From NCBI GenBank assembly GCA_963753115.1, contig CAVWBB010000034.1, positions 54,576-118,575 of the forward strand: a stretch of DNA of 64,000 nucleotides, in the 5' to 3' direction. This document shows positions 8,037-16,056 of this stretch, piece after piece. The stretch's first letter is position 1, and each line of letters opens with the position of its first letter. This DNA comes from Bog-473 sp963753115. Its GTDB lineage: Bacteria > Actinomycetota > Acidimicrobiia > Acidimicrobiales > RAAP-2. The translations under genes and the position numbers were made by a program. Under the pieces are notes generated by a model that did not search any database, was not told the origin of the DNA, and was given only the letters and a program-made list of their open reading frames with translations.

Positions 8037-9785
8037 CTAGAGGTACTGGCCGGTACCGACCCGCTCGATCGAGCGGCCTCCGTGCACTTCACGGTCCTCG
8101 GTGAGCAGCGTCCGGACGTAGACGATGCGCTCACCCTTCTTGCCCGAGATCCGCGCCCAGTCATCGGGGTTGGTCGTGTTGGGCAGGTCCTCGTTCTCCT
8201 TGTACTCCTGACGGATCGACTCGAGCATGTCGGAGGTGCGGATGCCGCCGGACTCGCCGGCGATGACCCGCTTGATGGCCAGCTTCTTGGCCCGGCGGAC
8301 GATGTTCTCGATCATGGCGCCCGACGCGAAGTCGCGGTAGTAGAGGATCTCCTTGTCGCCGTTCTGGTAGGTCACCTCCAAGAAGCGGTTCTCGTCGTCC
8401 TCGCGGTACATCTCGACGACCGTCTGCTCAATCATGCCCTGGACCGCCTTGGACGGATCGCCGCCACCGAGCCGCTGCACCTCGTCGGCGTCGAGAGGCA
8501 AGTCCGCCGTGAGGTACCGGCTGAAGATCTGCCCGGCGGCCTCCTCATTCGGCCGTTCGATCTTGATCTTCACGTCCAGGCGCCCCGGGCGCAGGATGGC
8601 CGGGTCGATCAGGTCCTCGCGGTTGGAGGCGCCGATGACGATCACGTCGCGCAGCGACTCGACACCGTCGATCTCGGCCAGCAGCTGCGGCACGATGGTC
8701 GACTCCATGTCGGAGCTGATGCCGGTACCCCGGGTACGGAAGAGGGACTCCATCTCGTCGAAGAACACGATGACCGGCATGCCCTCGTCGGCCTTCTCCC
8801 GGGCCCGCTGGAAGACCTGGCGGATCTGGCGCTCCGTCTCCCCCACGTACTTGTTGAGCAGCTCGGGCCCCTTGATGTTGAGGAAGAAGCTGCGCACGTT
8901 GTCGTTGCCGGTCTTCAGCGCCACCTTCTTGGCCAGCGAGTTGGCCACCGCCTTGGCGATCAGCGTCTTGCCGCACCCGGGCGGGCCGTACAGGAGGATC
9001 CCCTTGGGGGCCGGCAGCGAGTAGTCGGCGAAGAGCTCACGGTGCATGTAGGGCAGCTCGACGGCATCGGTGATGGCCTCGATCTGCGTGTCCAGGCCGC
9101 CGACGTCGGCGTAGGTGATGTCGGGCACCTCTTCGAGGACGAGCTCCTCGCTCTCGAGCTTGGGCAGCTTCTCAATGAGCAGCTGGGTGCGCATGTCCAT
9201 CAGGAGGGAGTCGCCGGCGCGCAGCTTGACGCCCAGCATGTCCTCGGAGAGCTCGGCCACCCGCTCCTCGTCGGCCCGGGCGAAGATCACGCAGCGTCGC
9301 CTGTCCTCGAGCACCTCCTTCAGGGTGACGACCTCGCCGGAGAACTCGCCGTCGCGCACCAGCACCACGTTGAGGCTCTCGTTGAGGACGACCTCGTTCC
9401 CCTTGCGGATCGCCCCGGGGTCGATGTCGGGGTGCAGGCTGACCCGCATTTTGCGGCCGCTCGAGAAGACGTCGACCGTGCCGTCCTCGTTGATCCCGAG
9501 GAAGGTGCCGTAGGCGGCGGGCGGCTGGGTGAGCTTCTCGACCTCCTCGCGCAGGGCGGCCAGCTGCTCCTTGGCCTGCTGCAGCGTGAAGGTCAGCTTC
9601 TCGTTCTGCGAGGTCGCCTGGGCCAGTTGGCCCTTCGACTCGAGGAGGCGCTCCTCCAGGGCCTGCACCCGGCCCGGGCTCTCCTGCAACCGGCGCCGGA
9701 GCGCGTGGATCTCATCCTCGGCATCTGCCAGTTCGGCGCGCAGCGCTTCGGCCTGGGCAGCGGCTTCGTCGGGAGTTGCGGTCAC
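8037..9785 (-). CDS. arc: Proteasome-associated AAA ATPase ARC/Mpa
   Basis: Hexameric unfoldase that recognises Pup through its coiled coil and feeds substrates into the 20S core. The 582-residue product has an N-terminal coiled coil (about residues 5-80), two OB-type domains, then the AAA domain with Walker A GPPGCGKT, Walker B VIVFFDEMES and the second-region-of-homology block IDPAILRPGRLDVKIKI. It ends in GQYL, the tail that docks into the proteasome alpha ring. I chose the GTG at 9785 because a TAGGGT hexamer lies 8 nt upstream and the protein then begins at the coiled coil; the in-frame ATG at 10049 would overlap the divergent ferredoxin gene. Confidence 0.95.
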   Translation of the reverse strand: MTATPDEAAAQAEALRAELADAEDEIHALRRRLQESPGRVQALEERLLESKGQLAQATSQNEKLTFTLQQAKEQLAALREEVEKLTQPPAAYGTFLGINEDGTVDVFSSGRKMRVSLHPDIDPGAIRKGNEVVLNESLNVVLVRDGEFSGEVVTLKEVLEDRRRCVIFARADEERVAELSEDMLGVKLRAGDSLLMDMRTQLLIEKLPKLESEELVLEEVPDITYADVGGLDTQIEAITDAVELPYMHRELFADYSLPAPKGILLYGPPGCGKTLIAKAVANSLAKKVALKTGNDNVRSFFLNIKGPELLNKYVGETERQIRQVFQRAREKADEGMPVIVFFDEMESLFRTRGTGISSDMESTIVPQLLAEIDGVESLRDVIVIGASNREDLIDPAILRPGRLDVKIKIERPNEEAAGQIFSRYLTADLPLDADEVQRLGGGDPSKAVQGMIEQTVVEMYREDDENRFLEVTYQNGDKEILYYRDFASGAMIENIVRRAKKLAIKRVIAGESGGIRTSDMLESIRQEYKENEDLPNTTNPDDWARISGKKGERIVYVRTLLTEDREVHGGRSIERVGTGQYL

Positions 9786-9793
9786 CAATGGCA

Positions 9794-9799
9794 ACCCTA
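9794..9799 (-). promoter_or_regulatory. Putative leaderless -10 element (TAGGGT) for arc-dop-pup-prcBA
   Basis: TAGGGT on the minus strand ends 8 nt before the GTG of arc. It is in the 190-bp divergent gap shared with the ferredoxin gene, where the proteasome operon promoter should lie. No convincing -35 is visible. Confidence 0.45.
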
Positions 9800-9975
9800 G
9801 CCCTCGCCTCGGCGCGTTTTGCCAGCAACGCACGTGCACCGTCGATGCACCGGGTCGGCAGGTCCGGGCGAGTACGCTGGGAGGACCCGCAAAGCCAGAT
9901 TGACGGCTCGCGGGACGCCTCACTACGGTCCTCGTGGCCCGGCGGGCGGTTGCGACAAGGGAGAGAGTCAGGTAC

Positions 9976-10212
9976 ATGAAGGTCTGGATCGACCAGGATC
10001 TCTGCACGGGCGACGGGCTCTGCGAGGAGATCGCGCCTGCCGTCTTCACCCTCCTCGACGACGGCCTGGCCTATGTGAAGGAAGAAGGCGACGTCAAGAA
10101 CGAGCCGGGCGGCTCCGCCGGCATGGCCGCGGTTCCCGCCGACCTCGAGGACGCCGTGGTCGAGGCCTCCGAGGAGTGCCCCGGAGAGTGCATCTTCATC
10201 GAGCGCGACTAG
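9976..10212 (+). CDS. Small 3Fe-4S-type ferredoxin
   Basis: Single-cluster ferredoxin, 78 residues, probably an electron donor to an unidentified redox partner such as a cytochrome P450. The cluster motif CTGDGLC (residues 11-17, C-x2-D-x2-C, with Asp replacing one Cys) and the C-terminal CPGEC are visible, the pattern of actinobacterial 3Fe-4S ferredoxins. The start ATG 9976 is preceded by the purine-rich GGGAGAGAG. It is transcribed away from the proteasome operon. No partner reductase or oxygenase is adjacent. Confidence 0.88.
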   Translation: MKVWIDQDLCTGDGLCEEIAPAVFTLLDDGLAYVKEEGDVKNEPGGSAGMAAVPADLEDAVVEASEECPGECIFIERD

Positions 10213-10284
10213 CTCCCGGTCGGTCTCGAACCCCGACCCTCCCGACCCCCGACATTCCCGACACGCCGCCCCTCGACCCTCCGG

Positions 10285-10626
10285 TCACGGCTCGAGCGCA
10301 CCACCGAGCAGGCCCCGCAACTCGTCGTCGGAGATGTGTGCCGCGTCCTTGGGGCTGATCCGGATCGTCCCCTTCCCGCTGGACAGCTCGGGATGGCGCG
10401 CCACGAACCCCCCGTCCCGGTCGCCCCGCCAGCCGTAGACCGAGACGCCGTGCTTCCACACCCCGAGGTTGAGCCGGCGCTTCCCCACCCGGTAGGCCGG
10501 CATGCCATAGGCGATCGCCACCTCGGCGTCGGGATGCGCGGCGAGCACGATCGCGTGGAGCCGGTCGAAGAGCGGGCGTTGCTCCGGGTCGATGGCCTTC
10601 ATGTAGTCGAGGACGTCGTTGTCCAC
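10285..10626 (-). CDS. DUF1801 domain protein
   Basis: 113 residues from a GTG at 10626 with a strong ribosome site (AGGAAGGAAGG) just upstream; longer in-frame starts would overlap trmI. Features of the DUF1801/YdhG fold are visible: DYMKAIDPEQRPLFDRLHAI at the N-terminus, then EVAIAYGMPAYRVGKRRLNLGVWKHGVSVY, and a C-terminal GKGTIRISPKDAAHISDDEL. Members are small, soluble and mostly uncharacterised; some are annotated as iron chaperones, which I would not assume here. It follows trmI on the same strand with 25 nt between them. Confidence 0.82.
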   Translation of the reverse strand: MDNDVLDYMKAIDPEQRPLFDRLHAIVLAAHPDAEVAIAYGMPAYRVGKRRLNLGVWKHGVSVYGWRGDRDGGFVARHPELSSGKGTIRISPKDAAHISDDELRGLLGGALEP

Positions 10627-10651
10627 TGCCCGGCCTTCCTTCCTCTGCGTC

Positions 10652-11431
10652 CTATCCGTCACCGTCGAGCCGACGCGCCGTGGTGAGGAAGCCGGTGTGC
10701 CCGACCATGCGGTGGTCGGGCCGGACCGAGCGCGCCTCGACGTGCCACGTGCGCCGCATGATCTCCTGCGTCTCGGCCAGGCCGAAGGGCACGTCCTCCT
10801 CGTCGAGCACCTGGCGCAGCAGCGCGGTCTGGTTGATCGTCGGGAGATAGGCCAACAGGATCCCGCCCGGGCGCAGCGCCGCCGCCGCGGCGGCGACCAC
10901 CTTGTGGGGCTCGGGCATGTCGAGCAGTATCCGGTCGAGGCCCGTCTCGTCGATGCCCTCGGTGACGTCGCGGATCTCAATCCGATAGGGCGCGTCGGGA
11001 CCCAGCGTCGCCGCCACGTTGGCCTGGGCCCGCTCGGCGAAGTCCTCCCGCAGCTCGTAGCCGACGATGGAGGCCCCGGCCCGCAGGACCGTCATGGAGA
11101 GGGCGCCCGAGCCGACACCCGCCTCCAAAATGCGCTGGCCCGGCGCGATGTCGGCGGCGATCAGGATGGCGCCCAGGTCCTTCGGGTAGATGACCTGGGC
11201 CCCCCGGGGCATCTTGAGCACCACGTCGCTGAGGGTGGGGCGCAGGACGAGGAAGCTCCGCCCGGTCGAGCCGGTCACGCGGCGCCCCTCGTCGAAGCCG
11301 ATGATGTCGTCGTGGGCCAGCACGCCCGCGTGCGTGTGGAAGGTGGCCCCGCCGACCAGCGTGAGGAGGTAGCGGCGGTCCTTGGGGTCGATGAGGAGCA
11401 CCCGCTCCCCCGCCGCGAGGGGGCCCGGCAC
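10652..11431 (-). CDS. trmI: tRNA (adenine-58-N1)-methyltransferase TrmI
   Basis: SAM-dependent enzyme that makes m1A58 in the tRNA T-loop. 259 residues: a beta-rich N-terminal domain (ERVLLIDPKDRRYLLTL, GATFHTHAGVLAHDDIIG) and a Rossmann methyltransferase domain with motif I EAGVGSGALS (about residues 104-113), ELREDFAERA and the acceptor motif LLDMPEPHKV. Close in layout to M. tuberculosis Rv2118c, which also lies near mpa and dop. Start ATG 11431; it begins 5 nt after the upstream small membrane protein gene ends. Confidence 0.92.
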   Translation of the reverse strand: MPGPLAAGERVLLIDPKDRRYLLTLVGGATFHTHAGVLAHDDIIGFDEGRRVTGSTGRSFLVLRPTLSDVVLKMPRGAQVIYPKDLGAILIAADIAPGQRILEAGVGSGALSMTVLRAGASIVGYELREDFAERAQANVAATLGPDAPYRIEIRDVTEGIDETGLDRILLDMPEPHKVVAAAAAALRPGGILLAYLPTINQTALLRQVLDEEDVPFGLAETQEIMRRTWHVEARSVRPDHRMVGHTGFLTTARRLDGDG

Positions 11432-11436
11432 GGGGC

Positions 11437-11655
11437 TCAGGCTTCGACGGCGGGTGGAGGTGGAGTGTTGCGGTCGCGCACCGTGATGAGCACCTGCTCC
11501 CCGGGCGACAGGGTCACGCTCGACACGGGGTTGGACCGGTCGTTGAGGACCCGGCGGAGGAAGAAGGTGGCGCCGGCGAGCAGGAACCAGTACCAGTTCC
11601 CGGCCACGCCACGTCGGACTCCGGCGCGGAGGAAGCGCCGCAGCAGCAGGTCCAC
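11437..11655 (-). CDS. Small basic membrane protein, unknown function
   Basis: 72 residues, GTG start at 11655 directly after the stop of the preceding gene. One hydrophobic segment (WYWFLLAGATFFL, about residues 21-33) flanked by many arginines, then a short hydrophilic tail ending PPPPAVEA. I do not recognise a family. Its tight spacing with the two genes upstream and trmI downstream makes it a probable operon member. Confidence 0.55.
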   Translation of the reverse strand: MDLLLRRFLRAGVRRGVAGNWYWFLLAGATFFLRRVLNDRSNPVSSVTLSPGEQVLITVRDRNTPPPPAVEA

Positions 11656-11656
11656 C

Positions 11657-11890
11657 TCAGAGCCGCCGGATCTCGACGACGGCGGACTTGGCCCGGCCGC
11701 GCCGACGGCCGGCCAGGAAGGCCAGCGTCAGGAGCAGAATGCCCACGGCGCCGGCCACGGCCAGCCCCCGGGGCGCCGCGGCACGTGCCGTGGCCTCGCC
11801 CTCGCCCATCACCTGTGAGTAGGCGGCCTGCAGGTCCTCCCGCGTGATGAGGCGCCCGTTGCTGCCCGCCCTCGTGGTCGTGCCTGCCAT
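11657..11890 (-). CDS. Small single-span membrane protein, unknown function
   Basis: 77 residues with a soluble N-terminus (about 40 residues), one membrane span (GLAVAGAVGILLLTLAFLAG) and an arginine-rich cytoplasmic anchor. The ATG at 11890 shares one base with the stop of the holin-like gene (TGATG), typical of translational coupling. No family recognised. Confidence 0.6.
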   Translation of the reverse strand: MAGTTTRAGSNGRLITREDLQAAYSQVMGEGEATARAAAPRGLAVAGAVGILLLTLAFLAGRRRGRAKSAVVEIRRL

Positions 11891-12288
11891 CAGCTCGCTC
11901 CCTCCTGTCCTTCCGGTCCGATCTCCCTCGCCTCACGCCGGGCGATGACCTCGGGCATCTTGCGTTGCCCCGGCCCGGCCTGAATGCGCAGCGCCGCCAC
12001 CGCGATGATGCCGACGCCCAGCACGACGACCACCGCGTACGGCACCCACGACCAGTCGCCCGTCAGGGCGGTGCCGGTCTCGGTCTGCAGCAGGCGCAGC
12101 ACGCCCAGCAGCACGAGCAGGAGGCCGAAGGCCAAGAAGAACGAGCCCGCGATCCCCATGTAGAGGAACCGTCCCAGCCCCCGCAGCGGTTCGACCACCT
12201 CCTGCTTGAGGTAGTCGACCGTGAGCTGGAAGGCGTCGTCTCCCGCGTTGCGGAGTCCGTGACTGCCGTTGTCCGACGATGGTGCCAT
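11890..12288 (-). CDS. Two-span membrane protein resembling actinobacterial phage-holin-superfamily proteins
   Basis: 132 residues from ATG 12288 (an in-frame GTG at 12327 would add 13). An N-terminal amphipathic region with DDAFQLTVDYLKQEVVEPLRGLGRFL precedes two hydrophobic segments (about IAGSFFLAFGLLLVLLGVLRLL and VPYAVVVVLGVGIIAVAAL). The layout resembles chromosomal proteins annotated as phage holin family or DUF1469-like; it is not evidence of a phage. It heads the small-membrane-protein group that leads into trmI. Confidence 0.6.
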   Translation of the reverse strand: MAPSSDNGSHGLRNAGDDAFQLTVDYLKQEVVEPLRGLGRFLYMGIAGSFFLAFGLLLVLLGVLRLLQTETGTALTGDWSWVPYAVVVVLGVGIIAVAALRIQAGPGQRKMPEVIARREAREIGPEGQEGAS

Positions 12289-12347
12289 GAGGCGCACAAT
12301 CCTGGTCCAGGGGCCGGTCACACGCAAACACCGGCCGAATTGCTGCC

Positions 12348-12764
12348 TCAGTCACGGTCCTTGTAGATGTACGTCGACGACGCCCGGGCCACCAGCCGTT
12401 CCTCATCCTGGCCGCCGACACGGGCGGTGATACCGGCCTCCACGAACGCCACGCGGCGCCCGCCGGAGACCACTTCGGCCGTACAGGTGAGCTCGGCGCC
12501 GGGCGGGACGGCGCCCAGGAAGCTGATCTTCATTTCGGCGTTGGAGCAGAACACCTTGCGCCCTTCGGCGTAGGTCACGGCGGCCGCACCCATGGACGAG
12601 TCGGCGAAGGCGCCGAGGAAGCCCCCTTGCATGATCCCGGCCGGATTGGCGAAGCGCTCGTCCGCCCGCATGCGCCAGACGCAGCGCCCGGGAGTGGCCT
12701 TGTCGACGCAGGTCATGCCGAGCGTCAGGTCGCTGTTTGGCGGCACCTGCATGCGGGAAGCCAT
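12348..12764 (-). CDS. PaaI-type hotdog-fold thioesterase
   Basis: 138-residue acyl-CoA thioesterase-like protein. The hotdog signature NPAGIMQGGFLGAFADSSMGAAA (about residues 40-62) contains the Gly-Gly and Asp region where PaaI enzymes polarise the thioester, followed by a strand-rich C-terminal half. The substrate is unknown. It is divergent from transketolase with 62 bp between start codons. Its own ATG at 12764 lacks a strong ribosome site. Confidence 0.8.
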   Translation of the reverse strand: MASRMQVPPNSDLTLGMTCVDKATPGRCVWRMRADERFANPAGIMQGGFLGAFADSSMGAAAVTYAEGRKVFCSNAEMKISFLGAVPPGAELTCTAEVVSGGRRVAFVEAGITARVGGQDEERLVARASSTYIYKDRD

Positions 12765-12813
12765 GAGCGTGAAGAGTACGTGACGGCCCTGCCGTCAACC
12801 GGAAAAGGACGGT

Positions 12814-12819
12814 TAGGGT
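12814..12819 (+). promoter_or_regulatory. Putative leaderless -10 element (TAGGGT) for tkt
   Basis: TAGGGT ends 7 nt before the transketolase ATG at 12827, with no ribosome site between. The spacing predicts transcription starting at or next to the start codon. Confidence 0.55.
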
Positions 12820-12826
12820 TCTGACC

Positions 12827-14845
12827 ATGGCGTTGCAGACATCGACACCGGTGGTGCAGGACCCCAGGGTGGTGGAGCTCGGCATCAATGTCATCCGCGG
12901 CCTGGCCATGGATGCGCCGGAGCAAGCCAACTCCGGGCACTCGGGCACCGCCATGGCACTGGCGCCGCTGGCCCACGTGCTCTGGACGCGCATCATGCAG
13001 TACGACCCGCGCCATCCCGAATGGCCCGATCACGACCGTTTCGTGCTCTCCAACGGGCACGCCTGCATCCTGCAGTACGCCATGCTCCACCTGACCGGGT
13101 ACGACCTCTCGCTCGAGGACATCCGCCAGTTCCGCCAATGGGGCAGCCGCACGCCGGGGCACCCCGAGGCCGGCCACACGGCGGGGATCGACGTCACCAC
13201 CGGACCGCTCGGCCAGGGCGTGGGCGACGCGGTGGGCATGGCGATCGCCGAGCGCTGGCTCCGCACCACGTTCGGCAGCGACGTGTGCGACCACCGCACC
13301 TACGTGATCGCCGGCGACGGCTGTTTCATGGAGGGGATCTCGCACGAGGCCGCGTCGCTGGCGGGCCACCTCGGCCTGGGACGCCTGCTCGCCTTCTACG
13401 ACGACAACCACATCACGATCGACGGGCCGACCGAGCTGGCCTACAACGACAACGTCCCCGAGCGCTTCGAGGCGTACGGCTGGCACGTCCGGAACCTCGG
13501 CGAGATGGCCAACGACGTCGATGCGCTGGAGGCCGCCATCCGCGAGGTCATCGACGTCCCGGCGGACGGACCGGACGCCAAGCCGACGCTCCTCGTGCTG
13601 CGCAGCCACATCGGCTGGCCGTCGCCCAAGCTCACCGACACGGCGGCGGCCCACGGCTCGCCGTTCGGTGCCGACGAGATCAGGGCCACCAAGGAGATCC
13701 TGGGTCTGCCCACGGACCAGTCCTTCTGGGTCCCCGACGAGGTGCGCGAGTTCTACGGCCAGCAGATCGCCCGCGGCGCCGAGAGCTACGCCGCCTGGAC
13801 CGAGCGCCTCGCCGCCTGGGACGGCGACCGCGCCGCCTGGGACGCCGCGCAGGCGGGCCATGGGCTGGCGGGGTGGGCCGAGGACCTGCCCGGCTTCGAG
13901 GCCGGGACCAAGCTGGCCACCCGGCACGCCATCAACCAGTGCATCGACGCCACCGCGGCGAAGTTGCCGGGCCTGCTGGCCGGCTCGGCCGACCTGACCG
14001 GCAACAACGGCGTCAAGGTCAAGGGCGCCGAGATCCAGGCCCGCGAGTCGCCCGGTGGGATCCAGGTCCACTACGGCATCCGCGAGCACGGCATGGGAGC
14101 GGTCATGAACGGCATGGCCCAGCACCGGGGCGTGCTGCCGGTCGGCGGGACGTTCTTCTGCTTCTCCGACTACATGCGCCCCGCCGTCCGCCTCGCCTCG
14201 CTCACCGGGACACACGTGATCTATTCGTGGACCCACGACTCGGTCGGCCTGGGCGAGGACGGGCCGACGCACCAGCCGGTGGAGCACCTGGCCTCCCTGC
14301 GGGCCATGCCGGGCCTGAGCCTCATCCGCCCGGCCGACGCCAACGAGACGGCAGAGGCGTGGCGCCTGGCCGTCGAGGCCGACGGTCCCGTGGGCCTTGT
14401 CCTCACCCGCCAGGACATCCCCGTGCTCGACGCCACCGCGGAACGGGCCGCCGACGGTGTGCCGCGGGGCGCCTACGTCCTCGTCGACAGCGAGGGGACA
14501 CCGCAGATCGTCCTGGTCGGCACCGGGAGCGAGGTCCAGCACTGCGTGGCCGCCGCCGCGACGTTGGCGAGCTCCGGCGTGCAGGCGCAGGTGGTGTCGT
14601 TCCCGTCCTGGGACCACTTCGAGAAGCAGCCCGAGGAGTACCGGGCCACCGTGTTCCCGGCCGGGGTGCCGGTGCTGAGCATCGAGGCCGGGGCCACCTT
14701 CGGCTGGGACCGCTACGCCGACGACGCCATCGGGTTCGACCATTTCGGTGCGTCGGCCCCGGGACAGGTCGTCATGGAGCAGTTCGGGATCACCGCCGAC
14801 CACGTGGTCGAGCGGGCCCGCGCCCTCCTGGGCGACGGTGGCTGA
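12827..14845 (+). CDS. tkt: Transketolase
   Basis: Thiamine-diphosphate enzyme moving two-carbon units between sugar phosphates in the pentose phosphate pathway. 672 residues, normal length. The N-terminal domain has NSGHSGTAMALAPLAHVLW and the cofactor motif GDGCFMEGISHEA through DDNHITIDG; the middle domain has YGIREHGMGAVMNGMA and TGTHVIYSWTHDSVGLGEDG; the C-terminal domain has EAGATFGWDRY. First gene of the plus-strand run tkt-tal-gnd/pgl-fbiC. The start is supported by the TAGGGT element 7 nt upstream. Confidence 0.96.
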   Translation: MALQTSTPVVQDPRVVELGINVIRGLAMDAPEQANSGHSGTAMALAPLAHVLWTRIMQYDPRHPEWPDHDRFVLSNGHACILQYAMLHLTGYDLSLEDIRQFRQWGSRTPGHPEAGHTAGIDVTTGPLGQGVGDAVGMAIAERWLRTTFGSDVCDHRTYVIAGDGCFMEGISHEAASLAGHLGLGRLLAFYDDNHITIDGPTELAYNDNVPERFEAYGWHVRNLGEMANDVDALEAAIREVIDVPADGPDAKPTLLVLRSHIGWPSPKLTDTAAAHGSPFGADEIRATKEILGLPTDQSFWVPDEVREFYGQQIARGAESYAAWTERLAAWDGDRAAWDAAQAGHGLAGWAEDLPGFEAGTKLATRHAINQCIDATAAKLPGLLAGSADLTGNNGVKVKGAEIQARESPGGIQVHYGIREHGMGAVMNGMAQHRGVLPVGGTFFCFSDYMRPAVRLASLTGTHVIYSWTHDSVGLGEDGPTHQPVEHLASLRAMPGLSLIRPADANETAEAWRLAVEADGPVGLVLTRQDIPVLDATAERAADGVPRGAYVLVDSEGTPQIVLVGTGSEVQHCVAAAATLASSGVQAQVVSFPSWDHFEKQPEEYRATVFPAGVPVLSIEAGATFGWDRYADDAIGFDHFGASAPGQVVMEQFGITADHVVERARALLGDGG

Positions 14846-14920
14846 CCCGGGGACGGCGGCAGCGCGCCGCCGGCCAGATCATCAGGATCACACGGACACT
14901 CGACGAAAGGAGCTGTCTCC

Positions 14921-16036
14921 ATGACCCGACTCCAGGATCTCTACGAGATCGGGGGCCAGAGCCCCTGGCTCGACAACCTGCGTCGCGACTGGCTCGACAG
15001 CGGCCAGCTGGCCGAGCTCGTCGGGCTCGGCGTGCGCGGCATCACGTCGAACCCGACCATCTTCGCCAATGCCATGAGCGGCCAGGACACCTATGACGAC
15101 CAGTTCCGCTCCCTCATGAAGGACCACACGGTCGAGGGTGCCTACTGGGAGATGGCCATCACCGACATCCACAGCGCGCTCGACCTCCTCCGGCCCATGT
15201 ACGACGACAGCGACGGCGAGGACGGCTTCGTGTCCCTGGAGGTCTCCCCCGCCCAGGCCCACGAGACCGAGGCCACGCTCACGGCGGCGCGCGACCTGCA
15301 CCAGCGCATCGCCAAGCCGAACCTCTTCGTGAAGGTGCCGGCGACACGGGAGGGCGTCCCCGCCATTGAGACGCTGATCGGCGAGGGCCACAGCATCAAC
15401 GTCACCTTGATCTTCGGGCTCGACCGCTACGACGAGGTGATGGAGGCCTACCTGCGCGGCCTCGAGGCCCTCGTCGCGGCGGGTCGGGAGGACGAGCTGT
15501 CCAAGGTGGCCAGCGTGGCCTCCTTCTTCGTCAGCCGGGTCGACACCGAGGTGGACCGCCGCCTGGAGACCCTGGCCGGCGGGGAGAAGGGTGACGCCGC
15601 CCTCCTCGGTCTGCGCGGCACCGCCGCGGTGGCCCAGGCCCAGGAGGCCTATCAGCACTTCCACCGCACCTTCACCGGCGACCGCTGGGACGCACTGCGG
15701 GCCAAGGGCGCCCGGGTGCAGCGGCCGCTGTGGGCGTCCACCTCGACCAAGAACCCGGGCTACCCCGACCTGCTCTACGTCGACAGCCTGATCGGGCCGG
15801 CCAGCGTGAACACCATGCCCGAGCCGACGCTGCGCGCCTTCGAGGCGCACGGGAACCTGAAGCGGACGGTCGACGCCGATCCCGAGGCGGCCGCCGACGC
15901 GCTGGCGCGGCTGGCCGAGGCCGGCATCGACATGCTCGACGTGGAGCAGACGCTCGAGGACGAAGGCGTCCACTCGTTCGCCAAGTCGTTCGAAGAGCTC
16001 GTGCAGTCGCTGAGCGACAAAGCCGCTACCTTCTGA
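14921..16036 (+). CDS. tal: Transaldolase
   Basis: Moves dihydroxyacetone units from sedoheptulose-7-phosphate to glyceraldehyde-3-phosphate. 371 residues, the length of the actinobacterial/cyanobacterial type. The Schiff-base lysine is K138 in NLFVKVPAT; other blocks are GITSNPTIFANAM near the N-terminus, NVTLIFGLDRY and SVASFFVSRVDTEVDR. A clear ribosome site (AAAGGAGC) precedes ATG 14921, so it is translated with a leader, 75 nt after tkt. Confidence 0.95.
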   Translation: MTRLQDLYEIGGQSPWLDNLRRDWLDSGQLAELVGLGVRGITSNPTIFANAMSGQDTYDDQFRSLMKDHTVEGAYWEMAITDIHSALDLLRPMYDDSDGEDGFVSLEVSPAQAHETEATLTAARDLHQRIAKPNLFVKVPATREGVPAIETLIGEGHSINVTLIFGLDRYDEVMEAYLRGLEALVAAGREDELSKVASVASFFVSRVDTEVDRRLETLAGGEKGDAALLGLRGTAAVAQAQEAYQHFHRTFTGDRWDALRAKGARVQRPLWASTSTKNPGYPDLLYVDSLIGPASVNTMPEPTLRAFEAHGNLKRTVDADPEAAADALARLAEAGIDMLDVEQTLEDEGVHSFAKSFEELVQSLSDKAATF

Positions 16037-16056
16037 GCCGTACGAGAGGAGCCCAC

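Noticed and set aside
11890..12288. Holin-like protein as sign of a prophage
   Set aside because: No other phage genes are near; such chromosomal holin-superfamily proteins are common in actinobacteria.
12725..14803. 692-codon minus-strand ORF over transketolase
   Set aside because: Antisense shadow due to high GC; transketolase on the plus strand is complete.
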